From contig NZ_VAWE01000001.1 in the NCBI RefSeq assembly GCF_005795905.1, positions 3,196,501 through 3,260,500 on the forward strand: a stretch of DNA of 64,000 bases. Reading direction: 5' to 3'. Numbering within the stretch: the stretch's first letter is position 1; the number at the start of each line of letters is the position of its first letter. The stretch is from Streptomyces marianii (GTDB lineage Bacteria > Actinomycetota > Actinomycetes > Streptomycetales > Streptomycetaceae). This document shows positions 1 to 10,327 of the stretch, one piece after another. The position numbers and the translations under genes were made by a program. The notes under the pieces were generated by a model. It did no database searches, was not told where the DNA came from, and worked only from the letters and a program-made list of their open reading frames with translations.

Positions 1-191
1 GCCGGAAATAACGGACATCGCACATCGGTGAATTGGCGTCAAGTCTGAAATCGCCCGTTTGTCGATTCGGTTGACTCGACGATCGCGGAGCGTCTAGAAC
101 CTCGGCGCCGCTGCGCATGGCCTCCCGTACCGGCAGGTGGGACGGGTGCCGGTGCGGCGCGCATGTCATGACGCACAAGGAAAGGCTTGGC

Positions 192-3100
192 GTGAAACCC
201 AGATTGGGCAGGCTTGTCGCGTGCCTTGCGGTATCTGCGGTGACGAGTTCACTGCTGCCGCAGATCGCTTATGCCGCACCGGTTTCCGGTGATGACGGCG
301 AGGGAATAGTCGACACCGTAACGGACTGGCTGACGGATGACAGCAAGGAGAGGGAGCTCCCGCCGTCGTACGGGGAGCTGGGGATTGCCGACCGGCAGAA
401 GCTCGCGAAGGGGAAGAACGAGCCGGAGGCGAAGCGGGTCAAGGAGCTGACGTCCCGGCGGACGTCCGGTGCGCGGTTCTGGCAGCTGTCGGACGGCCGG
501 ATCGAGGCGGAGCTGTCGGCGGAGCCGACCTCCTACCGGGACGCGGCGTCCAAGTCCTGGAAGTCCATCGACACCTCCGTGCACGGCACGAAGGCGAAGG
601 GCTTCGACTTCGCCAACACGGCGAACACCGGCCGCAGTTGGTTCGGTTCCGACACCGCGCGGCTGATGCGGTTCGAGGCCGACGGCGGTGGTGCGGTGAC
701 GTTCGGCCTGGAGGGCGCGGGCGAGAGCCTGAAGCCGGAGGCCAAGGGCTCCACGGTCACCTACCGGGACGCGGTGGACGGCGCGGACCTGTCGTACGAG
801 GTCGGGCCCGGCCGGGTCAAGGAGAACATCGTCCTGGCCGAGCGCCCGGACGGGCCGGTGTCGTTCACGTTCACGCTGGATGCCGAGGGGCTGACGCCCA
901 AGGCGCGCAAGGACGGTTCGGTCGCCTTCTACGGCGAACTGCCGCACACACCCGCGCTGGTGATCCCCGCGCCGTACATGACGGATGCCAAGAAGGCGGA
1001 CGCGTCCGTCCACGGCAGGACGTACAGCACCAAGGTCACCCAGAAGCTCACACGCGACGGGAAGTCCTGGAAACTGACGGTCACCCCGGACGCGGCGTGG
1101 CTGGCGGCGAAGGACCGTCAGTACCCGGTGGTGATCGATCCGACGATCACCATCGCGCCGACTCCTTCGCAGTCGCAGGACACGATGGTGCTCTCCGACC
1201 AGCCGTCGGTGAACTTCGACACCACCTGGAAGCTGTCGGCGGGCAAGACGGACACGGGCACCTCCCGCTCGCTGATCAAGTTCCCGCTGAGCGAGGTCCC
1301 CGCCGGCACGAAGATCGACTCGGCGCGGCTGGAGATGTACTTCGACCAGGCGCACACCACCAACGGCAACGACGTCGCGATCGGCGCCTACCGGGCGACC
1401 GGTGCCTGGGACGAGTCGACGGCGAACTGGTCCAACACCAGCTCGCTGGTGGGTGAGCTGTCCGGCACCAGCGTGCAGGTCGACGACGGTGACGCGGGTA
1501 CGACGGCCGCGGTCGGCACCTGGCCGGCCTCCGGCTCCTCGCTGACCCAGTACGCGATCGGCCAGGACTACCGCTACAACAAGGACTCGGTGGCCGGGGA
1601 CGCCTACACCTGGCAGCCGAAGCTGCCGGAGACGGCCTCCTACCGGGTCGACGTGCACTACGTCGCGGCGGCCGACCGGGCCACCAACGCCCCGTACACG
1701 GTGACCGGCCAGGACGGTACCGCCACCTACACGGTCAACCAGCAGTCCGGCACCAACGGTGTGTGGGCCTCCCTCAACGGCGGTTCGCAGATCGACTTCG
1801 ACAAGGGCACCGCCGGCAAGGTCGTCCTCGGCGACGGCCCGGCCTCGTCCACGACCGCCGTCATCGCCGACGCGGTGCGCTGGGTGAACCCCGCCTCGAT
1901 CGTGAAGAACACCGGCGAGTACAACCAGTGGCACAAGTTCCCGGTCACCGACACGGTCCAGAAGTGGCTCGACGGCACCGCGAACCACGGCTTCGTGCTG
2001 AAGGCCACCGACGAGTCGGGCACCGCCCCGACCGGCGGCCCGCGCTACGAGGCCGGTGACGGCGACTACGGCGGCGAGACCGCGACCGTTCCGCGGCTGA
2101 CCGTCACCTACGGCACGGTCGGCACCGCGCTGGACTCGCCGACCGTCGTGCACGGCACCGGCCCCGAGCTGACGTGGAAGGCCTACGACAACACCACCGG
2201 CGACAGCGGCCTGGACATCGTCGAGTACCAGCTGCACCGCTCCACGCAGCAGGCGTTCACCCCGTCCGCGGCCACGCTGATCGCGCCGATCGCCAAGACC
2301 GCGACCACGTACACGGACACCACCGCGGTCCCGACCCCGGACTCCTCACCGAACGAGATCGGGAAGTCGTACTACTACCAGATCGCGGTCAGGACCGAGG
2401 ACGGCCAGGTTCTCGGTTCGCCGACCCGCGCGGTGGGCATCCCGAAGGCCGGCCGCACCATGAAGCTGGTCCAGGGCACCGCGGGAGTCACGGACACCAC
2501 CCTGTCCTCGGCCCAGCCCACCACGAACCAGGACGCCATCCAGTCCTGGGGTGTGGGCCAGAAGTGGCTGAGCGTCGGCAACAACTCCGCCACCTACGGC
2601 AAGACGCGCGCGACGATGAAGTTCACCACGAGCGACATCCCGGCCACGGCCACCGTGCTGGAGTCCCGGCTCTTCATGTGGGGCGCGGAGACGACCACGG
2701 GCACCAACGGCGCCGTCTACGAACTCCACGGCATGACCAGGGACTTCAACGAGACCCAGGCGACCTGGAACAACGCCACCTCCACCACCGCGTGGACCGC
2801 CCCCGGCGGCGACCACAGCTCCGTCGTGTCCGACTACACCCCGCAGTGGAGCAACGACGTCGGCCGCCACTGGTGGGACGCCACCTCCCTCACCCAGGGC
2901 TGGGTCGACACCCCGTCCAGCAACAAGGGCGCGATGGTCAGGCTGAAGGACGAGTCGGCCACCGGCCCTCAGGAACGCACCCTGTTCCTGTCCTCGGAGG
3001 CCGCCGACTACCAGCTCGGCCCGCTGCTGCGGGTGATCTACGTCGACTCCACGACCCAGGACACCTACTACGCGCCGCAGACTCCGTCCCGGATGACCCC

Positions 3101-6100
3101 GAACTCCACGTACACCGTGGACTTCACGGTCACCAACACCACGTCCTCGGCGTGGGCGGCCGGTGAGCGGGAGCTGTCCTACACCTGGAAGCTGCCCGAC
3201 GGCACGGATGTGACGACCGGCGGCAACCAGGTCGCCACGGCGATCCCGGCGCTGCTGCCGGGCAAGTCCGCCACGATCCAGGCCCAGGTCAAGACCCCGA
3301 TCAACTCCGACTCGGGCAACAAGCGCACCGAGTACGTGCTGGGCTGGGACGTCCGCAGGATCTCGGACGGCTCCTGGCTGTCGGCCGGTACGGGCGGCAT
3401 CCCCGCGCTGAAGCAGGACGTGGCGGTCGAGGACCCGACGTCCAACACGCTGGGTCTGGAGAAGTTCTACTCGTACACGGGCAAGAACACCGGTGCCGGC
3501 TCGACGGTCATGAACAACCTGGCGGCCGGCAACAGCGTCTGGTCCTACAACGCCTTCACCAACCCGGGCCGCGGGCTCAACACCTTCGCCCGCGTCGCGT
3601 ACAACTCACTGGACACCTCCGACACGGTGACCGGCCACGGCTGGTCGGCCCAGCTCTCGGGACCGACGCGCCTCGGCGCACCGCTGGACTTCCACCCGAA
3701 CCCGAACCCGACGGAGGTCCGCCTCCCGGACGGCGACGGCACCACGCACGTCTTCCGCTGGGACGCCACCGACAGCGTGTGGAAGGCACCGGCCGGCGTC
3801 CACTACAAGCTGGAGGCCAAGCCGGGCCTGGACTGCACCCCGTCCAAGGACCCGGTCCCCGACGCCTGGACTCTCACCCGCCCGGACGGCACGCGCTTCC
3901 TGTTCGGCTGCGACGGCTACATGACGTCGGCCGTGGACAAGAACGGCAACACGCAGACCTACACGTACGAGGAGCGCAAGTCCAACAACAAGCCGACCAA
4001 GTTCCTCAAGTACATCACCGACCCGGCCGGTCGTCAGTCGCTCACCATCGACTACTACAAGAAGGGTGACGCCACCTACGAGTACATCGACGACTCGGGC
4101 GTCAAGGTCAGCGGCACCAACCTGACCAACTCCAAGATCTACGACCACGTGCAGTCCATGACGGACATCTCGGGCCGCAAGATCTCCTTCTACTACACCG
4201 ACAAGGGCCTGTTGGGTCAGTTCACCGACGGTGTCGGCTCCAGCCAGCCGAAGGTGTTCAAGTTCACCTACGACGCCACGCAGGGGAACAAGAACGTCAA
4301 GCTGGTCAAGGCGACCGACCCGCGCGGCAACGCTACGGACATGGCGTACTACGCGCCGCAGGCCGGTGACGACCCGAAGTACCACTGGTGGACCAAGACG
4401 ATCACCGACCGGCTGAACGGCGCCACCGGCTTCACCTATGCGGCGAACGCGACGAACTCGGAGTTCACCGACACCAAGGTGACGGACGCCGAGTCGAACG
4501 CCACGGACTACGTGACGGACGACTTCTTCCGCCCGGTCCAGACGACCAACGCCAAGTCCCAGACCACGAAGATGAGCTGGGACGCGGACAACAACGTCAC
4601 GTACCTGGAGGAAGCCAACGGCGCCAAGACCGCGTACTGCTACGACCAGAAGACGGGCTACCCGCTCTGGCAGCGCGACGCGGAGAACAACAAGTCCGGT
4701 GTCCCGGCCCCGTCGGAGTGCGCGCCCGGCACCTACCCTGCCGGCGCGCAGCAGTTCGAGTACCAGACCCGGGCCGACGGCTACGCCGCCGACCTGGTGC
4801 GCAAGACCTCTCCGGAGGGGCGCGCCTGGCAGTTCGGCTACGACACGTTCGGCAACCTGAAGACGGTCACCGACCCCAAGGGCGTCGCCACCGCGACGGC
4901 GGGTGACTACACGACGTCGTACGACTACGACTCCTACGGCCAGCTGACCAAGGCGACCGACCCGAACGGGAACCCGACGACGAACAGCGACTTCGGTCCG
5001 ACCGGCTACCCGGCGACGATCACGGACGCGCTGAACAAGTCGACCACGTTCGTCTACGACGAGCGCGGCCGGGTCACCGAGGTCAACGACGCGCTGGGCA
5101 AGAAGACCACGCAGACGTACGACACGTTCGGACGTCCGCTGGTGAAGACGGTGCCGAAGGACCAGGCCTCGGGTGATCTCATCACCACCCCGGCTCCGGT
5201 CTATGACGCGAACGACAACGTCACCACGTCGACCGCGCCCAACGGCGCCGTATCCACGGCGGTCTACGACGCGGCGGACCAGGTCACCTCGGCGACCGCC
5301 CCGAAGGACACTGGCACGTCGAGCGAGCGCAGGTCGGCCTACACGTACGACAAGACGGGTCACCTGAAGACGACGACGGAGCCCAAGGGCACGCTGACCT
5401 CGGCGAACCCGGACGACTACCTCACCACCCAGCACTACGACGCGATCTACCAGCTCACCTCGGTCGTCAACGCGGCCGGTGACAAGGTCGCGTACGAGTA
5501 CGACAACGTCGGCAACGTCACCACGGTCATCGATCCGAAGAAGAACGCGACCGCGGACACCACCGACTACACCACCAAGACCGCGTACGACCTGAACCAC
5601 CGGGTCACACAGGTCACGGACGCCGCAGGCAAGACCACCGGGCGGGCCTACGACAAGGACTCGCTGGTCGTCTCGACGACGGACGCGGAGAACAACACCA
5701 CGACCGTCACCTATGACGAGCGCGGCAAGAAGACCGAGGTCAAGGTTCCGCACGACGGCACCACGACCATCACGTACCGGTCGACGAAGTACGAGTACGA
5801 CCAGGTCGGCAACACGACGCGGGTCATCACGCCGCGTGGTGTGGAAACGGTGAACACGGAGGACTTTGCGTCCCGTACCGAGTTCGACGCGCTGAACCGT
5901 CCGGTGAAGCAGTTCCAGCCGTACGACCCGGCCGACGCCCGTTACAACGACCCGAACGTCTACACCCAGACGTTCTACGACGCGGTGGGCCGGGTCTCGA
6001 AGACCTCGATGCCGCCGTCGGAGGGGCAGACGGTCCGCAACGACACCGCCTACTCCTACTTCGACAACGGGTGGGTGAAGTCCTCCACGGACCCGTGGGA

Positions 6101-8780
6101 CATCGCCACCACGTACGACTACGACGAGCTGGGCAAGCAGACCGCCCGTACGCTCACGTCCGCCGGCGGTTCCTCGAACCGCACGATGACGTGGTCGTAC
6201 TACCCGGACGGCAAGCTCAAGTCGCGTTCGGACGACGGCGTGCCGGTCGGCAAGTCGGTGGTCCTGGCCGACAACTCCGACACCCAGCACACCTCCGCCA
6301 CCGGCACCTGGACGAAGGGAGACATCGCCGGCCAGCAGGGCTACGACCACCAGACGCACGCGGCGGGCACCGGCACCGACGCCTTCACGTGGACGCTCAA
6401 CATCCCCGAGGACGGCACGTACACCGCGTACGTGAAGTACCCGCAGGTGACGGGCGCCGCGACGACGGCCAAGTACACGGTCACGCACTCCACCGGCACG
6501 ACGGACAAGACCATCAGCCAGGCCACCGGGGCCGGCACATGGGTCTCGCTCGGCTCGTTCACCTTCACCCAGGGCAACGCGGCCAAGCTCCAGCTGTTCC
6601 AGAACAGCGCGGGCAAGGTCGTGGCCGACGGTGTGAAGCTGGTGCGCGACAACTCCGGTGACACGGACGCCGAGAAGCACACCTTCGACTACGCGTACGA
6701 CGTCAACGGCAACCTGACGTCGATCGACGACACGTCTTCGGGCGCGACGGTCGACGCGTACGCGGTCACGTACACCGGCCTCAACCAGGTCCAGAAGGTC
6801 ACCGAGTCGGCGGGCGGCCAGGAGCAGAAGGCCACGTCGTACTCGTACGACGCCAACGGCCAGCCGGAGACGGTCACACACCCCGACCAGTTCTCCGAGT
6901 ACACCTACGACCTGCGCGATCTGGTGCAGACGGTCTCGGTCGGCAAGACGCCGACGGACGCCTCACCGAAGGTGACGTCGTACACGTACACGGACCGCGG
7001 CCAGAAGCTGAAGGAGACCAAGGCCAACGGCAACACGGTCGACTTCACCTACTTCCTCGACGGTTCGGTCAAGACCCAGAAGGAGAAGAAGGCCAACGGC
7101 ACGCTGGTCTCGGAGCACACGCTGGCCTATGACGCCAACGGCAACAAGGCGCAGGACGTCGGCAGGAAGATGAACGCCGACGCCACGTCGACGTACGTCG
7201 ACGTGACCGCCTCCTACACCTACGACCCGGTGAGCCGGGTCTCGCAGGTGACCAAGACGGGCACGGTCTCGGCGACCGAGACGTATGTCCACGACGACAA
7301 CGCCAACGTCATCTCGCAGACCGTGAAGGGCGTGTCGTCCACCTTCGCCTACGACCGGAACCGGCTGCTGTCGGCCACCGTCAGCGGCGCGGTGGCGGCC
7401 TACAACTACGACCCCTTCGGCCGTCTCGAGACGGTCACGGGTGGTGGCAAGGTCGTGGAGCGCAACACCTACGACGGCTTCGACCACGTGGTGGAGACCT
7501 CCAGGCTGACCGGCGAGGGCGGGCAGTCGGTGACGCAGTACGCGTTCGACCCGTTCGACCGGACGGTGAGCAAGACCGCGGCGGGGAAGACCACCGAGTT
7601 CAACTACCTCGGCCTGTCGGGCGAGGTGCTGAGCGAAGAGGTCGCCGGCTCGGTCACCGCGTCCTACCAGTACTCGCCGTGGGGCCAGCGGCTCTCGCAG
7701 ATCAAGGTCTCGGGAGGCGTCGACGAACTGGGCGTGTACGGCTACAACACCCGTGGTGACGTCGAGTCCGTGACCGCGGAGGCCGGGGACACCAGCGCCA
7801 CCTACGGCTACACCGCCTACGGCAAGGACGAGGCCGGCGAGTTCACCGGCATCGACAAGCCCGACCCGGCCGACCCGGCCAAGGACGCGTACAACCCCTA
7901 CCGCTTCAACGCGAAGCGCTGGGACGTCTCCTCGGGCACGTACGACATGGGCTTCCGCGACTACAACCCGGAGCTCAACCGCTTCACCACCCGGGACATG
8001 TACAACGGCGCCCTGCAGGACATGCGGCTCGGCACTGATCTCATGACGGCCAACCGGTACGCCTTCACCGGGGGCAACCCGGTCAACCGCATCGAGATCG
8101 ACGGCCACGAGCCGGACTGCATGGGCTACAACAGCTTCACCTGTCCCCGGATGGACTACGGAAGCGAGACGCCGTCCGGTTCGGGTGAATGGGGTAACTC
8201 CTGGCAGCTGGATACCGACGACACACCGTCCACGGACACGTCCACCCCGGCAGCAGTGGCGCAGGTGGCGGAGCCTGCCCCGTGGGAGAACTTCGTCGGA
8301 ATGCTGATCGACGGGGCGGCAAGTGGGCCGCTCGCCGACTGGGTTCTCGAGGGTACCGGCTATGACGCCACCCAGGGTCTGTGCCTGAGCGGGTCCGCAT
8401 CCGCGTACATCGGTGCCGGTGTCCAAGGCTGCGTGATGGCTTCCAAGACAGCTGGCGGCGGTTACGACGTAGGTGGGACCCTCGCATTCGGCCCACAGTT
8501 CGGCTGGGGAGGTTCGGCGACTGTGGACGCCGTCTTCAGCAACGCCGATCACTACTCGGACCTGAGCGGCTATGGGGCTGACGCAGAAGTTGCGTTGGGT
8601 GCCGGGCCTGGTGCGCGTATTGCATACGGTGCGGCCATCAATACCGACGGCTACATTCCTGGAGATGTTGGCACTAACGATGCCGGCGATCCGATCAGGT
8701 TCGCGGAAGTCGGTGTCGGATTTGTGCCCGGGGTCGATTTCAGTGCCAACGTGGATTACACGTGGGTCTGGGACTGGTAA
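192..8780 (+). CDS. Secreted RHS/YD-repeat polymorphic-toxin-like protein (WapA type)
   Basis: Very large (2862 aa) secreted shell protein. I chose the GTG at 192 because AAGGAAAGG sits 6 nt upstream and a clean signal peptide follows (MKPRLGRL then a hydrophobic run to AYA/AP). In-frame ATGs at 117 and 168 lack such a site. Domains by approximate residue: DNRLRE (328-430) that resumes at 573-640 after an inserted golvesin-like domain (436-567); a fibronectin-like segment (657-753); a second DNRLRE (755-950); dozens of YD/RHS repeats (1236-2630) interrupted by a second golvesin-like domain (2021-2157); and the RHS core (2556-2638, YNPYRFNAKRWD, GFRDYNPELNRF, NRYAFTGGNPVN). In this family the core caps a beta cocoon and is followed by a variable toxin. 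Here the last 224 residues are Gly/Ala-rich and look beta-rich, with no nuclease, deaminase or protease motif that I recognise. A small membrane protein follows. Confidence 0.93.
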   Translation: MKPRLGRLVACLAVSAVTSSLLPQIAYAAPVSGDDGEGIVDTVTDWLTDDSKERELPPSYGELGIADRQKLAKGKNEPEAKRVKELTSRRTSGARFWQLSDGRIEAELSAEPTSYRDAASKSWKSIDTSVHGTKAKGFDFANTANTGRSWFGSDTARLMRFEADGGGAVTFGLEGAGESLKPEAKGSTVTYRDAVDGADLSYEVGPGRVKENIVLAERPDGPVSFTFTLDAEGLTPKARKDGSVAFYGELPHTPALVIPAPYMTDAKKADASVHGRTYSTKVTQKLTRDGKSWKLTVTPDAAWLAAKDRQYPVVIDPTITIAPTPSQSQDTMVLSDQPSVNFDTTWKLSAGKTDTGTSRSLIKFPLSEVPAGTKIDSARLEMYFDQAHTTNGNDVAIGAYRATGAWDESTANWSNTSSLVGELSGTSVQVDDGDAGTTAAVGTWPASGSSLTQYAIGQDYRYNKDSVAGDAYTWQPKLPETASYRVDVHYVAAADRATNAPYTVTGQDGTATYTVNQQSGTNGVWASLNGGSQIDFDKGTAGKVVLGDGPASSTTAVIADAVRWVNPASIVKNTGEYNQWHKFPVTDTVQKWLDGTANHGFVLKATDESGTAPTGGPRYEAGDGDYGGETATVPRLTVTYGTVGTALDSPTVVHGTGPELTWKAYDNTTGDSGLDIVEYQLHRSTQQAFTPSAATLIAPIAKTATTYTDTTAVPTPDSSPNEIGKSYYYQIAVRTEDGQVLGSPTRAVGIPKAGRTMKLVQGTAGVTDTTLSSAQPTTNQDAIQSWGVGQKWLSVGNNSATYGKTRATMKFTTSDIPATATVLESRLFMWGAETTTGTNGAVYELHGMTRDFNETQATWNNATSTTAWTAPGGDHSSVVSDYTPQWSNDVGRHWWDATSLTQGWVDTPSSNKGAMVRLKDESATGPQERTLFLSSEAADYQLGPLLRVIYVDSTTQDTYYAPQTPSRMTPNSTYTVDFTVTNTTSSAWAAGERELSYTWKLPDGTDVTTGGNQVATAIPALLPGKSATIQAQVKTPINSDSGNKRTEYVLGWDVRRISDGSWLSAGTGGIPALKQDVAVEDPTSNTLGLEKFYSYTGKNTGAGSTVMNNLAAGNSVWSYNAFTNPGRGLNTFARVAYNSLDTSDTVTGHGWSAQLSGPTRLGAPLDFHPNPNPTEVRLPDGDGTTHVFRWDATDSVWKAPAGVHYKLEAKPGLDCTPSKDPVPDAWTLTRPDGTRFLFGCDGYMTSAVDKNGNTQTYTYEERKSNNKPTKFLKYITDPAGRQSLTIDYYKKGDATYEYIDDSGVKVSGTNLTNSKIYDHVQSMTDISGRKISFYYTDKGLLGQFTDGVGSSQPKVFKFTYDATQGNKNVKLVKATDPRGNATDMAYYAPQAGDDPKYHWWTKTITDRLNGATGFTYAANATNSEFTDTKVTDAESNATDYVTDDFFRPVQTTNAKSQTTKMSWDADNNVTYLEEANGAKTAYCYDQKTGYPLWQRDAENNKSGVPAPSECAPGTYPAGAQQFEYQTRADGYAADLVRKTSPEGRAWQFGYDTFGNLKTVTDPKGVATATAGDYTTSYDYDSYGQLTKATDPNGNPTTNSDFGPTGYPATITDALNKSTTFVYDERGRVTEVNDALGKKTTQTYDTFGRPLVKTVPKDQASGDLITTPAPVYDANDNVTTSTAPNGAVSTAVYDAADQVTSATAPKDTGTSSERRSAYTYDKTGHLKTTTEPKGTLTSANPDDYLTTQHYDAIYQLTSVVNAAGDKVAYEYDNVGNVTTVIDPKKNATADTTDYTTKTAYDLNHRVTQVTDAAGKTTGRAYDKDSLVVSTTDAENNTTTVTYDERGKKTEVKVPHDGTTTITYRSTKYEYDQVGNTTRVITPRGVETVNTEDFASRTEFDALNRPVKQFQPYDPADARYNDPNVYTQTFYDAVGRVSKTSMPPSEGQTVRNDTAYSYFDNGWVKSSTDPWDIATTYDYDELGKQTARTLTSAGGSSNRTMTWSYYPDGKLKSRSDDGVPVGKSVVLADNSDTQHTSATGTWTKGDIAGQQGYDHQTHAAGTGTDAFTWTLNIPEDGTYTAYVKYPQVTGAATTAKYTVTHSTGTTDKTISQATGAGTWVSLGSFTFTQGNAAKLQLFQNSAGKVVADGVKLVRDNSGDTDAEKHTFDYAYDVNGNLTSIDDTSSGATVDAYAVTYTGLNQVQKVTESAGGQEQKATSYSYDANGQPETVTHPDQFSEYTYDLRDLVQTVSVGKTPTDASPKVTSYTYTDRGQKLKETKANGNTVDFTYFLDGSVKTQKEKKANGTLVSEHTLAYDANGNKAQDVGRKMNADATSTYVDVTASYTYDPVSRVSQVTKTGTVSATETYVHDDNANVISQTVKGVSSTFAYDRNRLLSATVSGAVAAYNYDPFGRLETVTGGGKVVERNTYDGFDHVVETSRLTGEGGQSVTQYAFDPFDRTVSKTAAGKTTEFNYLGLSGEVLSEEVAGSVTASYQYSPWGQRLSQIKVSGGVDELGVYGYNTRGDVESVTAEAGDTSATYGYTAYGKDEAGEFTGIDKPDPADPAKDAYNPYRFNAKRWDVSSGTYDMGFRDYNPELNRFTTRDMYNGALQDMRLGTDLMTANRYAFTGGNPVNRIEIDGHEPDCMGYNSFTCPRMDYGSETPSGSGEWGNSWQLDTDDTPSTDTSTPAAVAQVAEPAPWENFVGMLIDGAASGPLADWVLEGTGYDATQGLCLSGSASAYIGAGVQGCVMASKTAGGGYDVGGTLAFGPQFGWGGSATVDAVFSNADHYSDLSGYGADAEVALGAGPGARIAYGAAINTDGYIPGDVGTNDAGDPIRFAEVGVGFVPGVDFSANVDYTWVWDW

Positions 8781-8799
8781 TCTAGCGGCATGATGATGT

Positions 8800-8834
8800 G
8801 GGTGTGCGCCGAGAGTGCCTCTCGGCGCACACCC
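8800..8834 (+). terminator. Perfect 16-bp hairpin behind the RHS gene
   Basis: Arms 8800-8815 and 8819-8834 are perfectly complementary around a 3-nt loop. The hairpin lies 20 nt after the RHS stop and 45 nt before the likely start of the small membrane gene. No U-tract follows, which is common for actinobacterial terminators. It could terminate the RHS transcript or attenuate read-through into the next gene. Confidence 0.7.
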
Positions 8835-8879
8835 CAAATTCGACGGTCAACGGTCAAGCGATGGGCAAGGTGTGATTTC

Positions 8880-9146
8880 GTGGAGTGGGCCGCACAAGTG
8901 GGGGATCCGGGCAGATTTCCCAACGTGATTGCCGGCATAGGCTGTCTCATAACCCTTGCGCTGGGCTATGTGTTTCTACGCAATCCCGGCGGGTTGGGGG
9001 TGCGAATGATTCAACTCTGGGTCAATGGCTCTCCGTTTCGTGACCGGATGGTGATGTCGCCTGTCACTCTGGCCAAGATATTTGGTGCGGTCTTCTTGTT
9101 TCTGGGGTGTTTGATGATAATTCCTGCGGTGCAGGGGATTCTGTAA
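8880..9146 (+). CDS. Small two-helix membrane protein, candidate immunity protein
   Basis: 88 aa from GTG 8880, chosen because AAGG lies 9 nt upstream and an upstream ATG at 8790 would put the start inside the hairpin. Two hydrophobic helices are visible: about residues 16-33 (VIAGIGCLITLALGYVFL) and 67-87 (KIFGAVFLFLGCLMIIPAVQG), joined by a basic, polar loop. I recognise no family. Its place directly after the toxin-like end of the RHS gene is the usual place for a cognate immunity gene. A membrane immunity protein would suit a toxin acting on or across the membrane; that role is inference. Confidence 0.6.
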   Translation: MEWAAQVGDPGRFPNVIAGIGCLITLALGYVFLRNPGGLGVRMIQLWVNGSPFRDRMVMSPVTLAKIFGAVFLFLGCLMIIPAVQGIL

Positions 9147-9438
9147 TGAAATACCCGTAGCTCGCCTCGACTGTCCTGCGGTGTGAGCATGGGCAGACCG
9201 GCGTTCGTGATCAGGGTCGGCCGGCCGCTCTGGGTACTGTTTCTGGATCTCGAAGCAGGGCACAGCCTGAAGGTGATGTTCATGGCGATCGCGGTACCTT
9301 CGCCTCGGCACCGGTCCTCTTCGCCATTACTGAAACCGTCAGGCTTGCGGTGACGGAGCGTCAGGCGCGAGAAGACGCCGGGCGGGTGGACGACCTCGGT
9401 CTGACAGGCGCGCAACTCCCGAGGAAGGGCGACGACAC

Positions 9439-10254
9439 ATGCTGGGCATGCACCGGGCATGGCAAGCGCGAGCGGCAGGGATCTGTCTGCCCCTGATGAT
9501 GATGCTGCTGGCGGGGTGCAGTGGAGGCGTGTCGCACGAGGAGCCTGCTGCGAAGGCAGGCGGGAGTCGGGATGCGTGGCCTCCCGAGGTGCGGCTGCAG
9601 GGGGAGCGGACGGCGGAGAAGGCGTTCGATCTGCTGCGGGAGTCGGACTCGATGCAGCTGTCGATCTCGATCCGGGGGCCTCGGGGCGGTGCCGTGATCT
9701 CGGTGCACACCGACCGGGACGGCAACTGCACGGGCACCTACGACATGGGGCGGATGCGGCGCGGGGACGTCATCAGGATTGCCGGGGAGTCCGCGTCGTA
9801 CGTCCGCTACACCGACATCGCCCTCGCCGAGATGCGCGCGGAGGGCGCCCGGCGAGGACCCGCGGCCGAGGCGCAGGCCGACGAGCGAACAGCGCTGGCG
9901 CGCGGAAAGTACCTCAAGGTTCCGGCGACGTCGGCGGCCGTGAAGAACCAGTGCGACCTCGACAAGCTGTTGTCGTCCGTGCCCAGCAGCGGCAGGGGCG
10001 CACAGCAACTCCCCGCCGTCGAGCGCGACGGCGAGCGGGTGGTCCCGCTGCGTGGCCCCGAGGGAGAGGGCAACCTGACGATGTACGTGGCTGCGGAGGG
10101 CGAGCCGTACATCCGCTTCATGGAAGGCACCTTCCGGGGCGCCGAGATGAGGGTCGAGTTCTCCCGGTACGGCGACCCGGTGCACGCGACGGCGCCCCCG
10201 GCGGACAAGGTCCTCGAGATCGAGACGGGCAGCGGCGGTCTCCTCGACGCCTGA
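9439..10254 (+). CDS. Putative lipoprotein, LolA/LppX-like
   Basis: 271 aa. ATG 9439 has GAGGAAGG 10 nt upstream; ATG 9448 is an alternative. A lipoprotein signal peptide ends in LLAGC (Cys about residue 27), so the protein should be anchored on the outer face of the membrane. The rest alternates short hydrophobic and charged stretches (SMQLSISIRG, GTYDMG, SYVRYTD, YIRFMEGTF), like the lipid-binding half-barrel lipoproteins of actinobacteria. I offer this fold only as a resemblance. The 290 bp before it hold no gene that I can support. Confidence 0.75.
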   Translation: MLGMHRAWQARAAGICLPLMMMLLAGCSGGVSHEEPAAKAGGSRDAWPPEVRLQGERTAEKAFDLLRESDSMQLSISIRGPRGGAVISVHTDRDGNCTGTYDMGRMRRGDVIRIAGESASYVRYTDIALAEMRAEGARRGPAAEAQADERTALARGKYLKVPATSAAVKNQCDLDKLLSSVPSSGRGAQQLPAVERDGERVVPLRGPEGEGNLTMYVAAEGEPYIRFMEGTFRGAEMRVEFSRYGDPVHATAPPADKVLEIETGSGGLLDA

Positions 10255-10327
10255 CTTCAGCCAGGTCCGGCATGCAGCGATATGCGTCTTCGAGGACCTT
10301 CAGGGGTACGAATCGCTATTCGATGAT

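Noticed and set aside
3606..6881. Very long minus-strand open frame inside the RHS gene
   Set aside because: It is an Arg/Val/Gly-rich mirror of the YD repeats with no recognisable domain. High GC keeps antisense frames open.
9011..9460. Minus-strand frame behind the RHS locus
   Set aside because: It overlaps both the candidate immunity gene and the lipoprotein start and has no protein-like character.
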